This document shows, piece after piece, positions 33,206-42,232 of a stretch of DNA of 64,000 nucleotides. The position numbers and the translations under genes are program-made. The stretch's first letter is position 1. The number at the start of each line of letters is the position of its first letter. The notes under the pieces are model-generated. The model was not told the DNA's origin and did no database searches. It saw only the letters and a list, made by a program, of their open reading frames with translations. Source of the DNA: Flavobacteriales bacterium (GTDB lineage Bacteria; Bacteroidota; Bacteroidia; Flavobacteriales_F; PHOS-HE28); NCBI GenBank assembly GCA_016700415.1, contig CP065018.1, positions 930,001 to 994,000 on the forward strand. Reading direction: 5' to 3'.

Positions 33206-33715
33206 ATGCCCCCCAAGGCCAAGAACAAGGAGCTTGAACTCTTCGGGCCACAGTACGTGGCTTCTTTGGAAACGCCCATTGGAAAGCTCTGGGTGGAATC
33301 GGACGGTACGCGGATCACGCGCGTATCGTTCAACAACCCGGGGCGCGGGCGGCATGCGCGTAGGCCCAAGGTGCTGACCGAGGCCTTGGCACAGCTAAAA
33401 GCCTACTTCGCCGGGCGGCGGAAAAAGTTCGACCTGCCGCTGTACCATGTGGGCTCGGCCTACCGGAAGAAAGTGTGGGCGCGACTTGAAAAGATCCCCT
33501 TCGGCTGGGCAGTGACCTATGCGGACCTGGCTGCGGAGGTGGGCGGTGCGGCACGGTCCACGGGTTCAGCCTGCGGTGTGAACCCTTTGCTGATCGTTGT
33601 GCCCTGCCACCGGGTCGTGGGATCCGATGGGCTGTTGACCGGCTATGCGGGCGGGCTTTGGCGAAAGAAATGGCTGCTGGAGCACGAGGGCGTGTTGGCG
33701 AGGGAATTGTTCTGA
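33206..33715 (+). CDS. ogt: Methylated-DNA-protein cysteine methyltransferase
   Basis: 169 residues. The active-site motif IVVPCHRVVG (Cys134) and the preceding IPFGWAVTYADLAAEVG and RSTGSACGVNPLL helix-turn-helix segments are diagnostic of Ogt/MGMT. The protein removes O6-alkyl groups from guanine by suicide transfer to the cysteine. It is divergent from the DUF2461 gene across a 34-base gap, so the two promoters must overlap. Confidence 0.94.
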   Translation: MPPKAKNKELELFGPQYVASLETPIGKLWVESDGTRITRVSFNNPGRGRHARRPKVLTEALAQLKAYFAGRRKKFDLPLYHVGSAYRKKVWARLEKIPFGWAVTYADLAAEVGGAARSTGSACGVNPLLIVVPCHRVVGSDGLLTGYAGGLWRKKWLLEHEGVLARELF

Positions 33716-33758
33716 CGCACGGAACGTCGACGGGCCAGAGGCCTAGTGATGAGAAGAC

Positions 33759-34181
33759 CTATACCTCCCATGCCTTCCCGGTACGGAAGACCGTGCCCTT
33801 GAACAGCGCCACCGTCGTTCCTTCCTGGTTCACCACAGGGATCTGGTAGACCGCGATCCGGTTGCTGCGGCTGAGTTCCTCTGCCTTGGCCGTGAGGACA
33901 TCCCCGCTGTGCACAGGCTTGACGTGGGAAATGGACGTCTCAATCGAGACCGACCGGATGCCATGGGAATTTGAGGCGAAGGCCAGAGCGCTATCCGCAA
34001 CACAGTAGGAAATACCGCCATGAGTGATCCGGAAGCCGTTGTTCATCTCTTCGCGCACGGTCATCCGCAGCTCGCAAGCACCTGGGGTTACGGAGATGAC
34101 CTCGATGCCGAGCCATTGGCTGAATGCATCCTCTTCCATCATCAGCGCCACCACGCGCCGAGCGAGTTCCTGTGGATCCAT
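33759..34181 (-). CDS. PaaI-family hotdog thioesterase
   Basis: 140 residues. QWLGIEVISVTPGACELRM, the active-site segment NGFRITHGGISYCVADSALAFASNS, and ISHVKPVHSGDVLTAKAEE match PaaI. PaaI releases stalled hydroxyphenylacetyl-type CoA esters in the phenylacetate pathway. It lies back-to-back with a 3-oxoadipyl-CoA-type thiolase gene, which supports a role in aromatic or dicarboxylic acyl-CoA metabolism. Confidence 0.9.
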   Translation of the reverse strand: MDPQELARRVVALMMEEDAFSQWLGIEVISVTPGACELRMTVREEMNNGFRITHGGISYCVADSALAFASNSHGIRSVSIETSISHVKPVHSGDVLTAKAEELSRSNRIAVYQIPVVNQEGTTVALFKGTVFRTGKAWEV

Positions 34182-34249
34182 GTCCGCGAAAGTAGGAATG
34201 CGGAAGATGGCGAAGGTCCACTGTCGGTATCTCTGGTCTTGTGGGTAAT

Positions 34250-34368
34250 GGAAGTCAAGGAAGTCAGGGAGGCAAGGGATGAACGCACACCTTCCTTACC
34301 TCCCTGGCTCACCTCCCTTACCTACCTCTCCTCCCATACCACTTTTACCTCTCTTACCTCCTCTTCTC
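34250..34368. repeat. 9-bp-period purine/pyrimidine repeat in the thiolase leader
   Basis: GGAAGTCAA, GGAAGTCAG, GGAGGCAAG run in a 9-base register (34250-34276). They are followed by a pyrimidine-rich series of TTACCTCCC-like nonamers (34290-34368). The first part is partly complementary to the second: CAGGGAGG near 34266 pairs with CCTCCCTG near 34300. It sits between the divergent PaaI and thiolase genes. Confidence 0.65.
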
Positions 34369-34401
34369 CCCGTTTTCCCGGCAAGAACGACCTTTGGCCC
34401 C

Positions 34402-35607
34402 ATGAAAGACGCATTCATCATCGATGGCATCCGCAGCCCGATCGGCTCTTTGGGCGGTGGACTGTCCGCTGTTCGCGCGGACGACCTGGCGGCGCACGTG
34501 ATCAAAGCCTTGGTGGAACGCCATCCCGATCTGGACCTCGGGGCCATCGACGACGTGATCATGGGCTGTGCCAACCAGGCCGGCGAGGACAACCGCAATG
34601 TGGCCCGCATGGCGGCCTTGTTGGCGGGTCTTCCTGTTTCCGTTCCCGGCGAGACGGTGAACCGGCTCTGTGCCTCCGGCATGAGCGCCGTGGTGCAGGC
34701 CGGGCGGGCGATAGCCGTGGGCCATGGCGACGTTTTCATCGCTGGCGGCATGGAGCACATGACGCGCAGCCCCTGGGTGATGAGCAAGACCAGCACGCCC
34801 TATGGCCGCGATGCCAAGCTCTACGACAGCAGTTTCGGCTGGCGTTTTGTCAACCCGGTGATGGAGGAAAATTTCGGCATCGAGGCGATGGGCGGGACGG
34901 CGGAGAACCTGCTGGAAACGCGCAACATCACCCGCGAGGACCAGGACCGCTTTTCCTTGTGGAGCCAACAAAAAGCCGCAGCCGCACAGCAGGAAGGCCG
35001 GTTGGAACAGGAGATCGCGCCGGTGAGCATCCCGCAGCGGAAAAAGGACCCGGTGCTCTTTGCCAAGGACGAATTCATCAAGGCCTCCACAACGCTGGAG
35101 GTACTGGCCGGTCTTCGTCCTGCGTTCCGCAAAGGCGGCAGCGTGACGGCCGGGAATTCCAGCGGATTGAATGACGGTGCGGCGGCTTTGTTGGTGGCCA
35201 GCGAGGCCGGTATGAAAACCCACAAGCTGAAGCCGTTGGCGCGCATTGTGAGCAGCGGCGTGGCCGGCGTGGAGCCACGGATCATGGGCATCGGCCCCGT
35301 GCATGCCACGGCTTTGGCCTTGAAGCGCGCCGGGCTTACACTGGACCAGATGGACGTGATCGAGCTGAACGAGGCCTTCGCGGCACAAGCTCTTGCCTGC
35401 ACACGTACTTGGGACATTGCCGATGACGACCCGCGCCTGAACCCGAACGGCGGCGCGATCGCCTTAGGCCATCCATTGGGCATGAGCGGCGCACGGCTGC
35501 TTCAAACCGCCGCGCTGGAGCTGCACCGGACGCAGAAGCGGTATGCCCTTTGTACCATGTGCATCGGCGTAGGGCAAGGGTACGCCACCGTCATTGAACG
35601 TGTCTGA
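34402..35607 (+). CDS. Acetyl-CoA acyltransferase (3-oxoadipyl-CoA thiolase-like)
   Basis: 401 residues. The thiolase catalytic set is complete: Cys90 in NRLCASGMSAV, His357 in GGAIALGHPLGMSGARL and Cys387 in CTMCIGVGQGYA. The IDGIRSPIGSLGGGLSAVRADDLAA start and the internal GMEHMTRSPWVMSK region look like PcaF/PaaJ-type thiolases, which cleave 3-oxoadipyl-CoA, but general FadA-type activity is possible. The start at 34402 removes a proline-rich upstream extension that is only the repeat tract translated. Confidence 0.92.
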   Translation: MKDAFIIDGIRSPIGSLGGGLSAVRADDLAAHVIKALVERHPDLDLGAIDDVIMGCANQAGEDNRNVARMAALLAGLPVSVPGETVNRLCASGMSAVVQAGRAIAVGHGDVFIAGGMEHMTRSPWVMSKTSTPYGRDAKLYDSSFGWRFVNPVMEENFGIEAMGGTAENLLETRNITREDQDRFSLWSQQKAAAAQQEGRLEQEIAPVSIPQRKKDPVLFAKDEFIKASTTLEVLAGLRPAFRKGGSVTAGNSSGLNDGAAALLVASEAGMKTHKLKPLARIVSSGVAGVEPRIMGIGPVHATALALKRAGLTLDQMDVIELNEAFAAQALACTRTWDIADDDPRLNPNGGAIALGHPLGMSGARLLQTAALELHRTQKRYALCTMCIGVGQGYATVIERV

Positions 35608-35655
35608 TCACCGCGCCCGGCTAACTTCACACTCCCAAACAGACCCAATACCCGT

Positions 35656-37263
35656 ATGACCACCACTTCTTTGCTCCGCCTATTCGCCCTTGCCATCCTT
35701 GCCTTCATCGGCTTTTCCAACCTACATGCCCAAGACAGCAAAGTGCGGGTGAAGGTGAAAGTCGACTTCGATGCTCAACCCGACCGTGAGTTGGCTGTGG
35801 CCAAGACCGTGTATGGCGACGAGGGCAGCTTCGTAGCCCTGAAGACACTGGGCGGGAAGTCGGTGATCGGCGGCATTCCCGGTGCCGACCTCGGCTGGCA
35901 GCTTTTCGTGATCAGCTCCGACAAAATGTACGAGGTCAAGCACGACCAACCCAAGTTCGTCTGGGGCATCGGTCCCGTAGCGATGGAGACCATCGAGACT
36001 TTCAACAAGACCTTCCGCGTGATCCTGACAAAGCCGGACCCGGATCATGGTAAACTTCTTCTCCTGCAGCAAGTGCTCAGCCCGCGCAGCCTCACCGGGC
36101 GGGCAGCGGCGTTGGTGGCGGAAATTCCATACGACCGGTTCGGAAAGAGCCCGGATTATTTCAAGCCGGGCATGGCCGTGGGCTTTACCACCACCAAGGC
36201 GGGGGACGGCAAGCACATGTTGATCGGCCTCAGCCCCGCCTCCACCACGCGCTCCACCGGCTGCCCTATCGTGGGCGTAATGGTGGACGGGGCCATGAAG
36301 CCGATCTGGACCAACACCCTTGGCACGGAGCCGGGCAATGTCCGCACCGACGTGGTGAGCACCTTGGTGGACAAGACCGGCGCGGCCTGGTATCTGATCA
36401 AGAACGTGACCGACGCGGCACCCAAGACAAAGGACGTCGTTGGATACACATACAGCCTTTACCGCATGGACAGCCTTGGCCAGCAGGGGTTCCCGCTGGA
36501 CCTGGGCAAGAAGGACTTCGTGCAGGAAGCGGCATTCACCATACTTCCCGACGGCCGCTTGGCCTGTGCAGGTATCTACTCAAACGGCGACGTCGGCCGC
36601 AACGAATCCATCGGGATCTTCGAGACCACCTTGGACACCGCAGCGGGAAAATGGTCGGTCGCGGAGCGCACACCGTTCGAGCTGCAGACGGTGAAAAAAG
36701 TGGAGCGCCTACAGACCAATATGCACTTGGAGCGGATCTGGCCGAAAAAGGACGGCGGGCTATATGTGGTGGCGGAGCGCTCGGGCATCGAGACCCACCA
36801 AGTGAGCGACCTCGGTGGCAAAAAGATGGACAAGACAGAGTGGGTGAACGGTGCCTTCCACGCGATGGAACTGGACGCATCCGGGGAAAAGAAGTGGTAC
36901 ACCGTGGTACCCCGGGACATGAGCTTCACCAATGACGGCCCCGGCAAGACATTTTCGATCGCTTACAGCGATGTCCTGTTCCTGTTCTACAACGATGCGG
37001 ATTCCAACGTGGAACTGCGGAAGAAGAAAGAACCCGTGGAATCTGTGGACAAGCCGAAGGAAGCGTTGATGCTGGAGTTCAAGGGCGATGGCAGCTATAA
37101 GGAAAAGGCAGTGCTTCAGGACGGGTACAAACAGGGCTATTTCAATGCGGACACGGTATGGCCGATGGGTGACGGCCTCTATGGCATGTCCGGCGCCCCC
37201 GACTTCCGGAAAGACCGGACTTTCCCAGTGGTGATCGAACTGAGCGACGGGGGAAGCCGGTAA
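35656..37263 (+). CDS. Secreted protein of unknown function, probably beta-propeller
   Basis: 535 residues. A signal peptide (about 1-25, ending LHAQ) is followed by a long beta-rich region without known motifs. Periodic segments such as VFVISSDKMYEV, YSLYRMDSLGQ, FTILPDGRLACAGIYSNGD and WPKKDGGLYVVAERSG suggest propeller-like blades. No lipobox or sorting domain is seen. It follows the thiolase by 48 bases, but a functional link is unlikely. Confidence 0.7.
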   Translation: MTTTSLLRLFALAILAFIGFSNLHAQDSKVRVKVKVDFDAQPDRELAVAKTVYGDEGSFVALKTLGGKSVIGGIPGADLGWQLFVISSDKMYEVKHDQPKFVWGIGPVAMETIETFNKTFRVILTKPDPDHGKLLLLQQVLSPRSLTGRAAALVAEIPYDRFGKSPDYFKPGMAVGFTTTKAGDGKHMLIGLSPASTTRSTGCPIVGVMVDGAMKPIWTNTLGTEPGNVRTDVVSTLVDKTGAAWYLIKNVTDAAPKTKDVVGYTYSLYRMDSLGQQGFPLDLGKKDFVQEAAFTILPDGRLACAGIYSNGDVGRNESIGIFETTLDTAAGKWSVAERTPFELQTVKKVERLQTNMHLERIWPKKDGGLYVVAERSGIETHQVSDLGGKKMDKTEWVNGAFHAMELDASGEKKWYTVVPRDMSFTNDGPGKTFSIAYSDVLFLFYNDADSNVELRKKKEPVESVDKPKEALMLEFKGDGSYKEKAVLQDGYKQGYFNADTVWPMGDGLYGMSGAPDFRKDRTFPVVIELSDGGSR

Positions 37264-37295
37264 GCCGCATATTCGCACCCCATAAACAGAACACC

Positions 37296-37907
37296 ATGCT
37301 GATCCCCGAACAGATCAACCTCTACATCGCCGAGCACCCGGAATGGCAGCGCAAGCTGATGGTACGGCTTCGCCAATTGGTGCATGCCGTGAATGATGAG
37401 GTGGAAGAGACCTGGCGGGCGCAGAGCCCCCATTTCGAGCTGGCCTCCATGCCTGTTCTGGGCATTTGTGCCTCAAAGACCTCGGTGAGCGTCATGTTTC
37501 CCAAGGGTGCGCAGTTCAAGTCCTCGCGCATGCCCTATGAGCCTTGCTCGGAGGACAAACCGGGCAGGACGGTAAAATTCCGTGAAGGCGACACGATCAA
37601 TGAGGCCGCCTTCAGCGCCTTGGTCCAGCGGGCCATGGCCCTGAATGATAAACTGGCCAAGGCCGAAGCTGAAGCAAGCGGCAGGAAACAACCGGTCCAC
37701 GCCGAGCTCGAGAGCGTTCTGCGCAAGGACCCCAGCGCATGGGCGAACTGGGGATCCTTCCCCGCCTCCACACGGAAGGAATACGCGGAGTGGATCTCCG
37801 ACGGAAGGAAGGAGGAGACGCGCAAACGCAGGATCGCACAGGCCTTGGAATTGATCCGGGAAGGCATCACCAAGGAAGAGGCGGAGCACCGCGTGAAAGG
37901 AGCTTGA
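37296..37907 (+). CDS. DUF1801 / YdeI (OmpD-associated) family protein
   Basis: 203 residues. The N-terminal part (MRQLVHAVNDEVEETWRAQSPHFE, SVSVMFPKGAQF) is DUF1801-like. The C-terminal 70 residues (FPASTRKEYAEWISDGRKEETRKRRIAQALELI) are the YdeI/OmdA bacteriocin-protection segment, with its SxRKEYxxWIxxAKxxETRxxRI pattern. Cytoplasmic; biological role poorly known. Confidence 0.85.
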   Translation: MLIPEQINLYIAEHPEWQRKLMVRLRQLVHAVNDEVEETWRAQSPHFELASMPVLGICASKTSVSVMFPKGAQFKSSRMPYEPCSEDKPGRTVKFREGDTINEAAFSALVQRAMALNDKLAKAEAEASGRKQPVHAELESVLRKDPSAWANWGSFPASTRKEYAEWISDGRKEETRKRRIAQALELIREGITKEEAEHRVKGA

Positions 37908-37953
37908 ATTCTCTGCCTTGACCGGGACGAGGACCGGTCCACCGCAATTGCCG

Positions 37954-38877
37954 ATGGACATCCGCACCGAGGAACTCACCAAGCGCTACGGTACGCAAGT
38001 AGCCGTGGACCATGTGGGCTTCAGCGCCCGCAAGGGGGAAGTTTTGGGTTTTCTCGGGCCCAACGGCGCGGGGAAGACCACCACTATGCGCATGGTCTGC
38101 GGGCTGACGGCCCCGGATGCCGGAAAGGTGTTGATCGACGGTCAGGAAATGACACCTACCGCGGTGGAACTCCGCCGCGCCATCGGCTATCTGCCCGAAG
38201 CCAATCCACTTTATGAGGACATGCCCGTGCTGGACCTGCTGCGTTTCGGTGCCCGGCTGCAAGGAGTTCCCCGCAATGCGATCAACGGGCGGATCGCCAC
38301 CATGGTGGAGGTCTGCGGCTTAGGCGATGAAAAGCACAAGCGCACGGGCGAGCTCAGCCGCGGCTACCGGCAACGCGCAGGGCTGGCGTTCGCCATGGTG
38401 CATGACCCGGCGGTGCTGATACTGGACGAGCCCACCACGGGCCTGGACCCCAACCAGATCATCGAGGTGCGCGCCTTGATCAAAGAGCTGGGCAAGGCGA
38501 AGACCGTGGTCTTCAGCACGCACATCCTCCCGGAGGCGGAAGCCGTTTGCGACCGTATCCTCATCATCAACAAGGGCCGGATCGTCGCTGATGGCACTTC
38601 GGAGGAACTGCGTGCGCGCGTGCTGGGCCGGGGTGTGTTCGTGGTGCGTATCGGCGGTGCGGCACCCGAGGCTGTTCTATCGGTGTTACGCGGCATGGAC
38701 GAGGTGGTCGCGGCCGAAGCAATGCCCGGTGAAGTAGGCCGCTATGAGATCCGGATGGCCCAGCCTGCCGGTGAACTGATCGTCGCCATTTGTTCCAAGC
38801 AAGGTTGGAGCCTCGGCGAGTTGCGACCGGTGGAAAGCCGCCTGGAGGATGTATTCCGTGACGCCACGAGCAAATGA
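37954..38877 (+). CDS. gldA: ABC transporter ATPase, GldA-type
   Basis: 307 residues. Walker A GPNGAGKTTTMR (near residue 40), the Q-loop GYLPEANPLYEDM, the signature ELSRGYRQRAGLA, Walker B AVLILDEPTTGLDPNQ and the H-loop STHILPEAEAVC are all intact. The downstream GldF- and GldG-like genes identify it as the ATPase of the GldAFG complex, required for gliding in Flavobacterium johnsoniae strains. The start at 37954 begins the conserved domain. The next gene overlaps by four bases. Confidence 0.9.
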   Translation: MDIRTEELTKRYGTQVAVDHVGFSARKGEVLGFLGPNGAGKTTTMRMVCGLTAPDAGKVLIDGQEMTPTAVELRRAIGYLPEANPLYEDMPVLDLLRFGARLQGVPRNAINGRIATMVEVCGLGDEKHKRTGELSRGYRQRAGLAFAMVHDPAVLILDEPTTGLDPNQIIEVRALIKELGKAKTVVFSTHILPEAEAVCDRILIINKGRIVADGTSEELRARVLGRGVFVVRIGGAAPEAVLSVLRGMDEVVAAEAMPGEVGRYEIRMAQPAGELIVAICSKQGWSLGELRPVESRLEDVFRDATSK

Positions 38878-39611
38878 CCCCCATGCGCGCCGCCTTCCTC
38901 ATCGCCCGCAAGGAACTCGCTTCCTTCTTCGATTCGCCGATGGCCTATCTCGTCATCGTGGCCTTCTTGGGCGTGAGCGGCTTCTTCACCTGGTGGTTCG
39001 GCACGGACGTTTTCATCCGCGGCATCGCCGATCTGAGCACCTTCTTCAACGTGGCGAACTGGTCGCTCTTCATCCTGATCCCGGCGCTCACCATGCGCAC
39101 CATCGCGGAAGAACGCAAGAGTGGCACGCTCGACCTGTTGCTCACGCGGTCCATCACGCCGCAGCAGGTGATCGCGGGCAAATTCCTCGCTTGCTTGGCG
39201 TTGATCGTGCTCACCCTGCTCTGCACCCTTCCCTACTATGCCACCGTGGCCATGCTCGGCCCGATCGACCATGGCACCGTGATCTGCGGCTACCTCGGCC
39301 TGGCACTGATGAGCGCCGCGTATATCGCATTGGGCATTTTCGCCAGCAGCCTCACGGCCAACCAGATCACGGCCTTTATCCTGGCCCTGGTCATCATGGC
39401 GCTTTTCCATTTCGGCACTTCGGTGCTGGCGGCGAACCTCACTGGCCTTACCGGACAGGTGTTCCGTTACCTCAGCACCGGCAACCATTTCGAGAGCATG
39501 GGCCGCGGGGTCATCGACAGCCGGGACCTGGTCTATTTCCTCAGTCTTACCGCAGCGGGCCTGTTGTTGGCCGGCCATGAGCTCGCCCGGCGCGGGGCAC
39601 GCCACGCATGA
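38874..39611 (+). CDS. gldF: ABC permease, GldF-type
   Basis: 245 residues with six hydrophobic segments and the start MRAAFLIARKELASFFDSPMAYLVI, typical of GldF/ABC-2 permeases. The family segment RTIAEERKSGTLDLLLTRSIT is present. It forms the membrane part with the upstream ATPase. ATGA overlaps on both sides show strict coupling; the initiating Met may be at 38874 or 38883. Confidence 0.9.
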   Translation: MTPMRAAFLIARKELASFFDSPMAYLVIVAFLGVSGFFTWWFGTDVFIRGIADLSTFFNVANWSLFILIPALTMRTIAEERKSGTLDLLLTRSITPQQVIAGKFLACLALIVLTLLCTLPYYATVAMLGPIDHGTVICGYLGLALMSAAYIALGIFASSLTANQITAFILALVIMALFHFGTSVLAANLTGLTGQVFRYLSTGNHFESMGRGVIDSRDLVYFLSLTAAGLLLAGHELARRGARHA

Positions 39612-41122
39612 GGAGGCGCACCACATCCTTGATCGCCTTGCTGCTGCTGTTGGCGGCTCTCGTGCTGGTGAACATGTTGGCGCAGCGCTACAAATTCCGG
39701 ATGGACCTTACCGGCGACAAGCGCTACACGCTGGACCAGGCCACGCTGGACCTGCTTCACGGGCTTCCGGAGACGGTGACCGTGACGGCCTATTTCACGG
39801 GAGACCTGCCGCCGGAACTGTCCGTGGTGCGCCAGGACTTCAAGGACCTGCTGGTGGAATATGCGGAACGTTCCGGCGGAAAACTGGTCTTCGAGTTCGA
39901 GGACCCGGGCAGCTCCGAGGCGGTCACGGCAAAGGCCGTGGAGCTGGGTGTGCGGCCCTTGCTGGCACAGACGCGCGCAAAGGACAGGAGCGAGAACATC
40001 CAAGTGTTGATGGGCGCCGTGGTGCGTATGGCCACGCGCAAAGCCGTGATACCCGCATTGCAGAAAGGACCCGGCATGGAGTGGATCCTCTCCTCGGCGA
40101 TCGCCCAAGCGGCCACTGTGGAAAAGCCGCTGATCGGGGTGATGCAGGGCCATCAGGAACCGTCGCTCCAGGCCTTGGACGAGCTGGCGGTGCAGCTCAA
40201 CGCCCAGTATGATGTGGAGGCCACGGCGATCTACGACTCATACCCCATCAACGAGCGCTTTGCCTCCATCTTGATCATCGATCCGAAGGACAGCATCCCC
40301 CCACTGCACCAGAAGCGGCTTGACGAATACATGGCGAAGGGCCACGGCGTGGTGCTGGCATATAGCGCGGTGGCCACGGACCTGGCCGTTTCCCCGGAGG
40401 CACAGCAGCGGGATATCGGCATCGCACGGTGGCTGGCGGAACACGGCGTGCGGATCGGACCTGGCGTAGTGGTGGACGAGCAGTGCGGGCAGGTCGGCGT
40501 GACACAGAGCGGCGTCCAAACGCCGATCTCGGTACAGTTCCCATTTTATCCGCTGCTGAACGAATTCAGCAAGCATGCCGTGGCTCACGGGCTGGACCTC
40601 GTGATGTTCCAGTTCGCGACGCCGATCACCTTCATCGGCGACAGTGTGACAACCGGGTACTCCCCCATCCTTTCCACAAGCGCAAATAGCAACGTGCTCC
40701 CCACGCCGCTGACCATCGACCTTCGAAGGACTTGGGCCGCTGCGGACTTCCCGCTTGGCCCGCAAGTGCTTGGCGCAGCCTTGGAACGCAAGGACAGCAT
40801 CAGGGCACGCCTCGTCGTGTTCAGCAACGGGAACTTCTGCACGGGAGACCAAGGTGGACGGCCGGTGCAGCTGCCCAAGGGCAATCTGGACCTGATGGTG
40901 AACGCCACGGACTGGGTCACGCACAACACGCAACTGCTGTCGATCCGCGGGAAGGAGAAGGACTACCGCCCGATCGCCGACCCGGGCGAGGCCCGGCGCA
41001 CGACACTCAAATGGTTGAACCTGCTGCTGCCGATCGCGGTGGTGCTGCTCTACGGCCTGTTCCGGGGGCAATGGCGCCATCGCCAGCGGAAGCGCCGCAT
41101 GCGCCCCGGGGATGTCCGATAA
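39608..41122 (+). CDS. gldG: GldG-type auxiliary ABC protein
   Basis: 504 residues. An N-terminal membrane helix (about 5-25) is followed by FRMDLTGDKRYTLDQATLDLL, the signature of GldG/DUF4350-like proteins. A large extracytoplasmic domain follows, with NERFASILIIDPKDSIPPLHQKRLDEY, and a C-terminal helix (LLLPIAVVLLYGLF) precedes a basic tail. It completes the GldAFG set. The end overlaps the next gene by 11 bases. Confidence 0.88.
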   Translation: MRRRTTSLIALLLLLAALVLVNMLAQRYKFRMDLTGDKRYTLDQATLDLLHGLPETVTVTAYFTGDLPPELSVVRQDFKDLLVEYAERSGGKLVFEFEDPGSSEAVTAKAVELGVRPLLAQTRAKDRSENIQVLMGAVVRMATRKAVIPALQKGPGMEWILSSAIAQAATVEKPLIGVMQGHQEPSLQALDELAVQLNAQYDVEATAIYDSYPINERFASILIIDPKDSIPPLHQKRLDEYMAKGHGVVLAYSAVATDLAVSPEAQQRDIGIARWLAEHGVRIGPGVVVDEQCGQVGVTQSGVQTPISVQFPFYPLLNEFSKHAVAHGLDLVMFQFATPITFIGDSVTTGYSPILSTSANSNVLPTPLTIDLRRTWAAADFPLGPQVLGAALERKDSIRARLVVFSNGNFCTGDQGGRPVQLPKGNLDLMVNATDWVTHNTQLLSIRGKEKDYRPIADPGEARRTTLKWLNLLLPIAVVLLYGLFRGQWRHRQRKRRMRPGDVR

Positions 41123-42080
41123 GACGCGCATCGGCCTGCTGGCGGCCTTGGTCATGGTATTGGCCTTGTTCTGGTGGCTTGGAGGGCGGACGCCGGAAGA
41201 GGCCGAACAAAGGAGCTTCAGGGAGCACTTGATCCAGGTGGACACGGCACGGTTGAACTCGTTCACGATCATCCCCGCACCTTCGCAGAAGGCGCCCGCC
41301 CTGCACTTTCAGCGCGAAAGCATGGGCTGGACGGTCTCGGCGGGCGGACATGTGACCCGGGCCTTCAGCCGTCCGTTGAACACGCTGCTTTCCACACTTG
41401 CCGACGTGAAGCCCTTGCGCATGGCCGGCCATACACCGCCCATCATCGAACGGTACGGCCTGAGCGACAGCCTTGCGGCCCGTGTGGAACTTAGCAGCCC
41501 CATGAACACGGTATTGCACATCGGCACGTCCAGCAGCAGCACACAACTGAGCCTCACGGGGTCGGAGACCACCACTGCCGTGATGTTGGGCGGCGACCCT
41601 AATGTCTACTTGGTTCCGGGGGCGCTCGACCCGATCACCGACATGCGCTTCGAGGACTGGATACCGAAGCCCATGGTGAACGGGGATCCGGCGGACTGGA
41701 CGTTCATCACCTTCGTCTTCCCGGGAAGCCGCAGTTATTCCTTGGAACGGAACGAGAACGGTTGGACCGTGAACGGCCAGCCCGGTGACAATGAGAAGGT
41801 GGAGAAGTATCTGTGGGCATTGTCGCGTTACTACGGCGACGCGCTGACGGACCCTGCGGACACCTTGAACGCGGTGTTGATCTACAGCATGCGCGTGGTG
41901 GACAGCTCGCGCAAAGACCCGATCATCCTCGGCGTTTTCAATGCGGGGGGCCGCTTGATCGCGCGCAGCACCTTGGCCCCGTCGTGGTTGGTGATGCCCT
42001 TCGACCCGAAAGAAGAGCTTCCCCGGATATTCCGCCCCCCTGCCGCATTCCTGCCTACGGAACCACTGCAAGGTCGATAA
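41112..42080 (+). CDS. DUF4340-domain protein
   Basis: 322 residues. One N-terminal membrane helix (IGLLAALVMVLALFWWLGG) then a mostly beta extracytoplasmic region, with repeated two-layer segments (FTIIPAPSQKAPALHFQRES..., RSYSLERNENGWTVNGQ). DUF4340 proteins commonly follow GldG-like proteins in ABC operons of non-gliding bacteria too; their role is unknown. It overlaps gldG by 11 bases. The 152-base gap to 42232 that follows shows no gene. Confidence 0.82.
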   Translation: MSDKTRIGLLAALVMVLALFWWLGGRTPEEAEQRSFREHLIQVDTARLNSFTIIPAPSQKAPALHFQRESMGWTVSAGGHVTRAFSRPLNTLLSTLADVKPLRMAGHTPPIIERYGLSDSLAARVELSSPMNTVLHIGTSSSSTQLSLTGSETTTAVMLGGDPNVYLVPGALDPITDMRFEDWIPKPMVNGDPADWTFITFVFPGSRSYSLERNENGWTVNGQPGDNEKVEKYLWALSRYYGDALTDPADTLNAVLIYSMRVVDSSRKDPIILGVFNAGGRLIARSTLAPSWLVMPFDPKEELPRIFRPPAAFLPTEPLQGR

Positions 42081-42232
42081 ACCGGTTCTGCGGACCTTTC
42101 CGATGAACAAGCCGATGTGAAAGAAGGCGCAGCGACGTGTTCAACGGTGGCCGGTCCGCATGAACTTTGCCCCCCCCGCAGGTGACATAATTCCACCGGC
42201 GGGAACCCGCGGAGCCACTACGCCCGAACACC

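Noticed and set aside
39577..40212. Long overlapping forward frame inside gldG
   Set aside because: It has low-complexity Arg/Gly/Ala composition typical of a shifted GC-rich gene, while the gldG frame carries clear family motifs.
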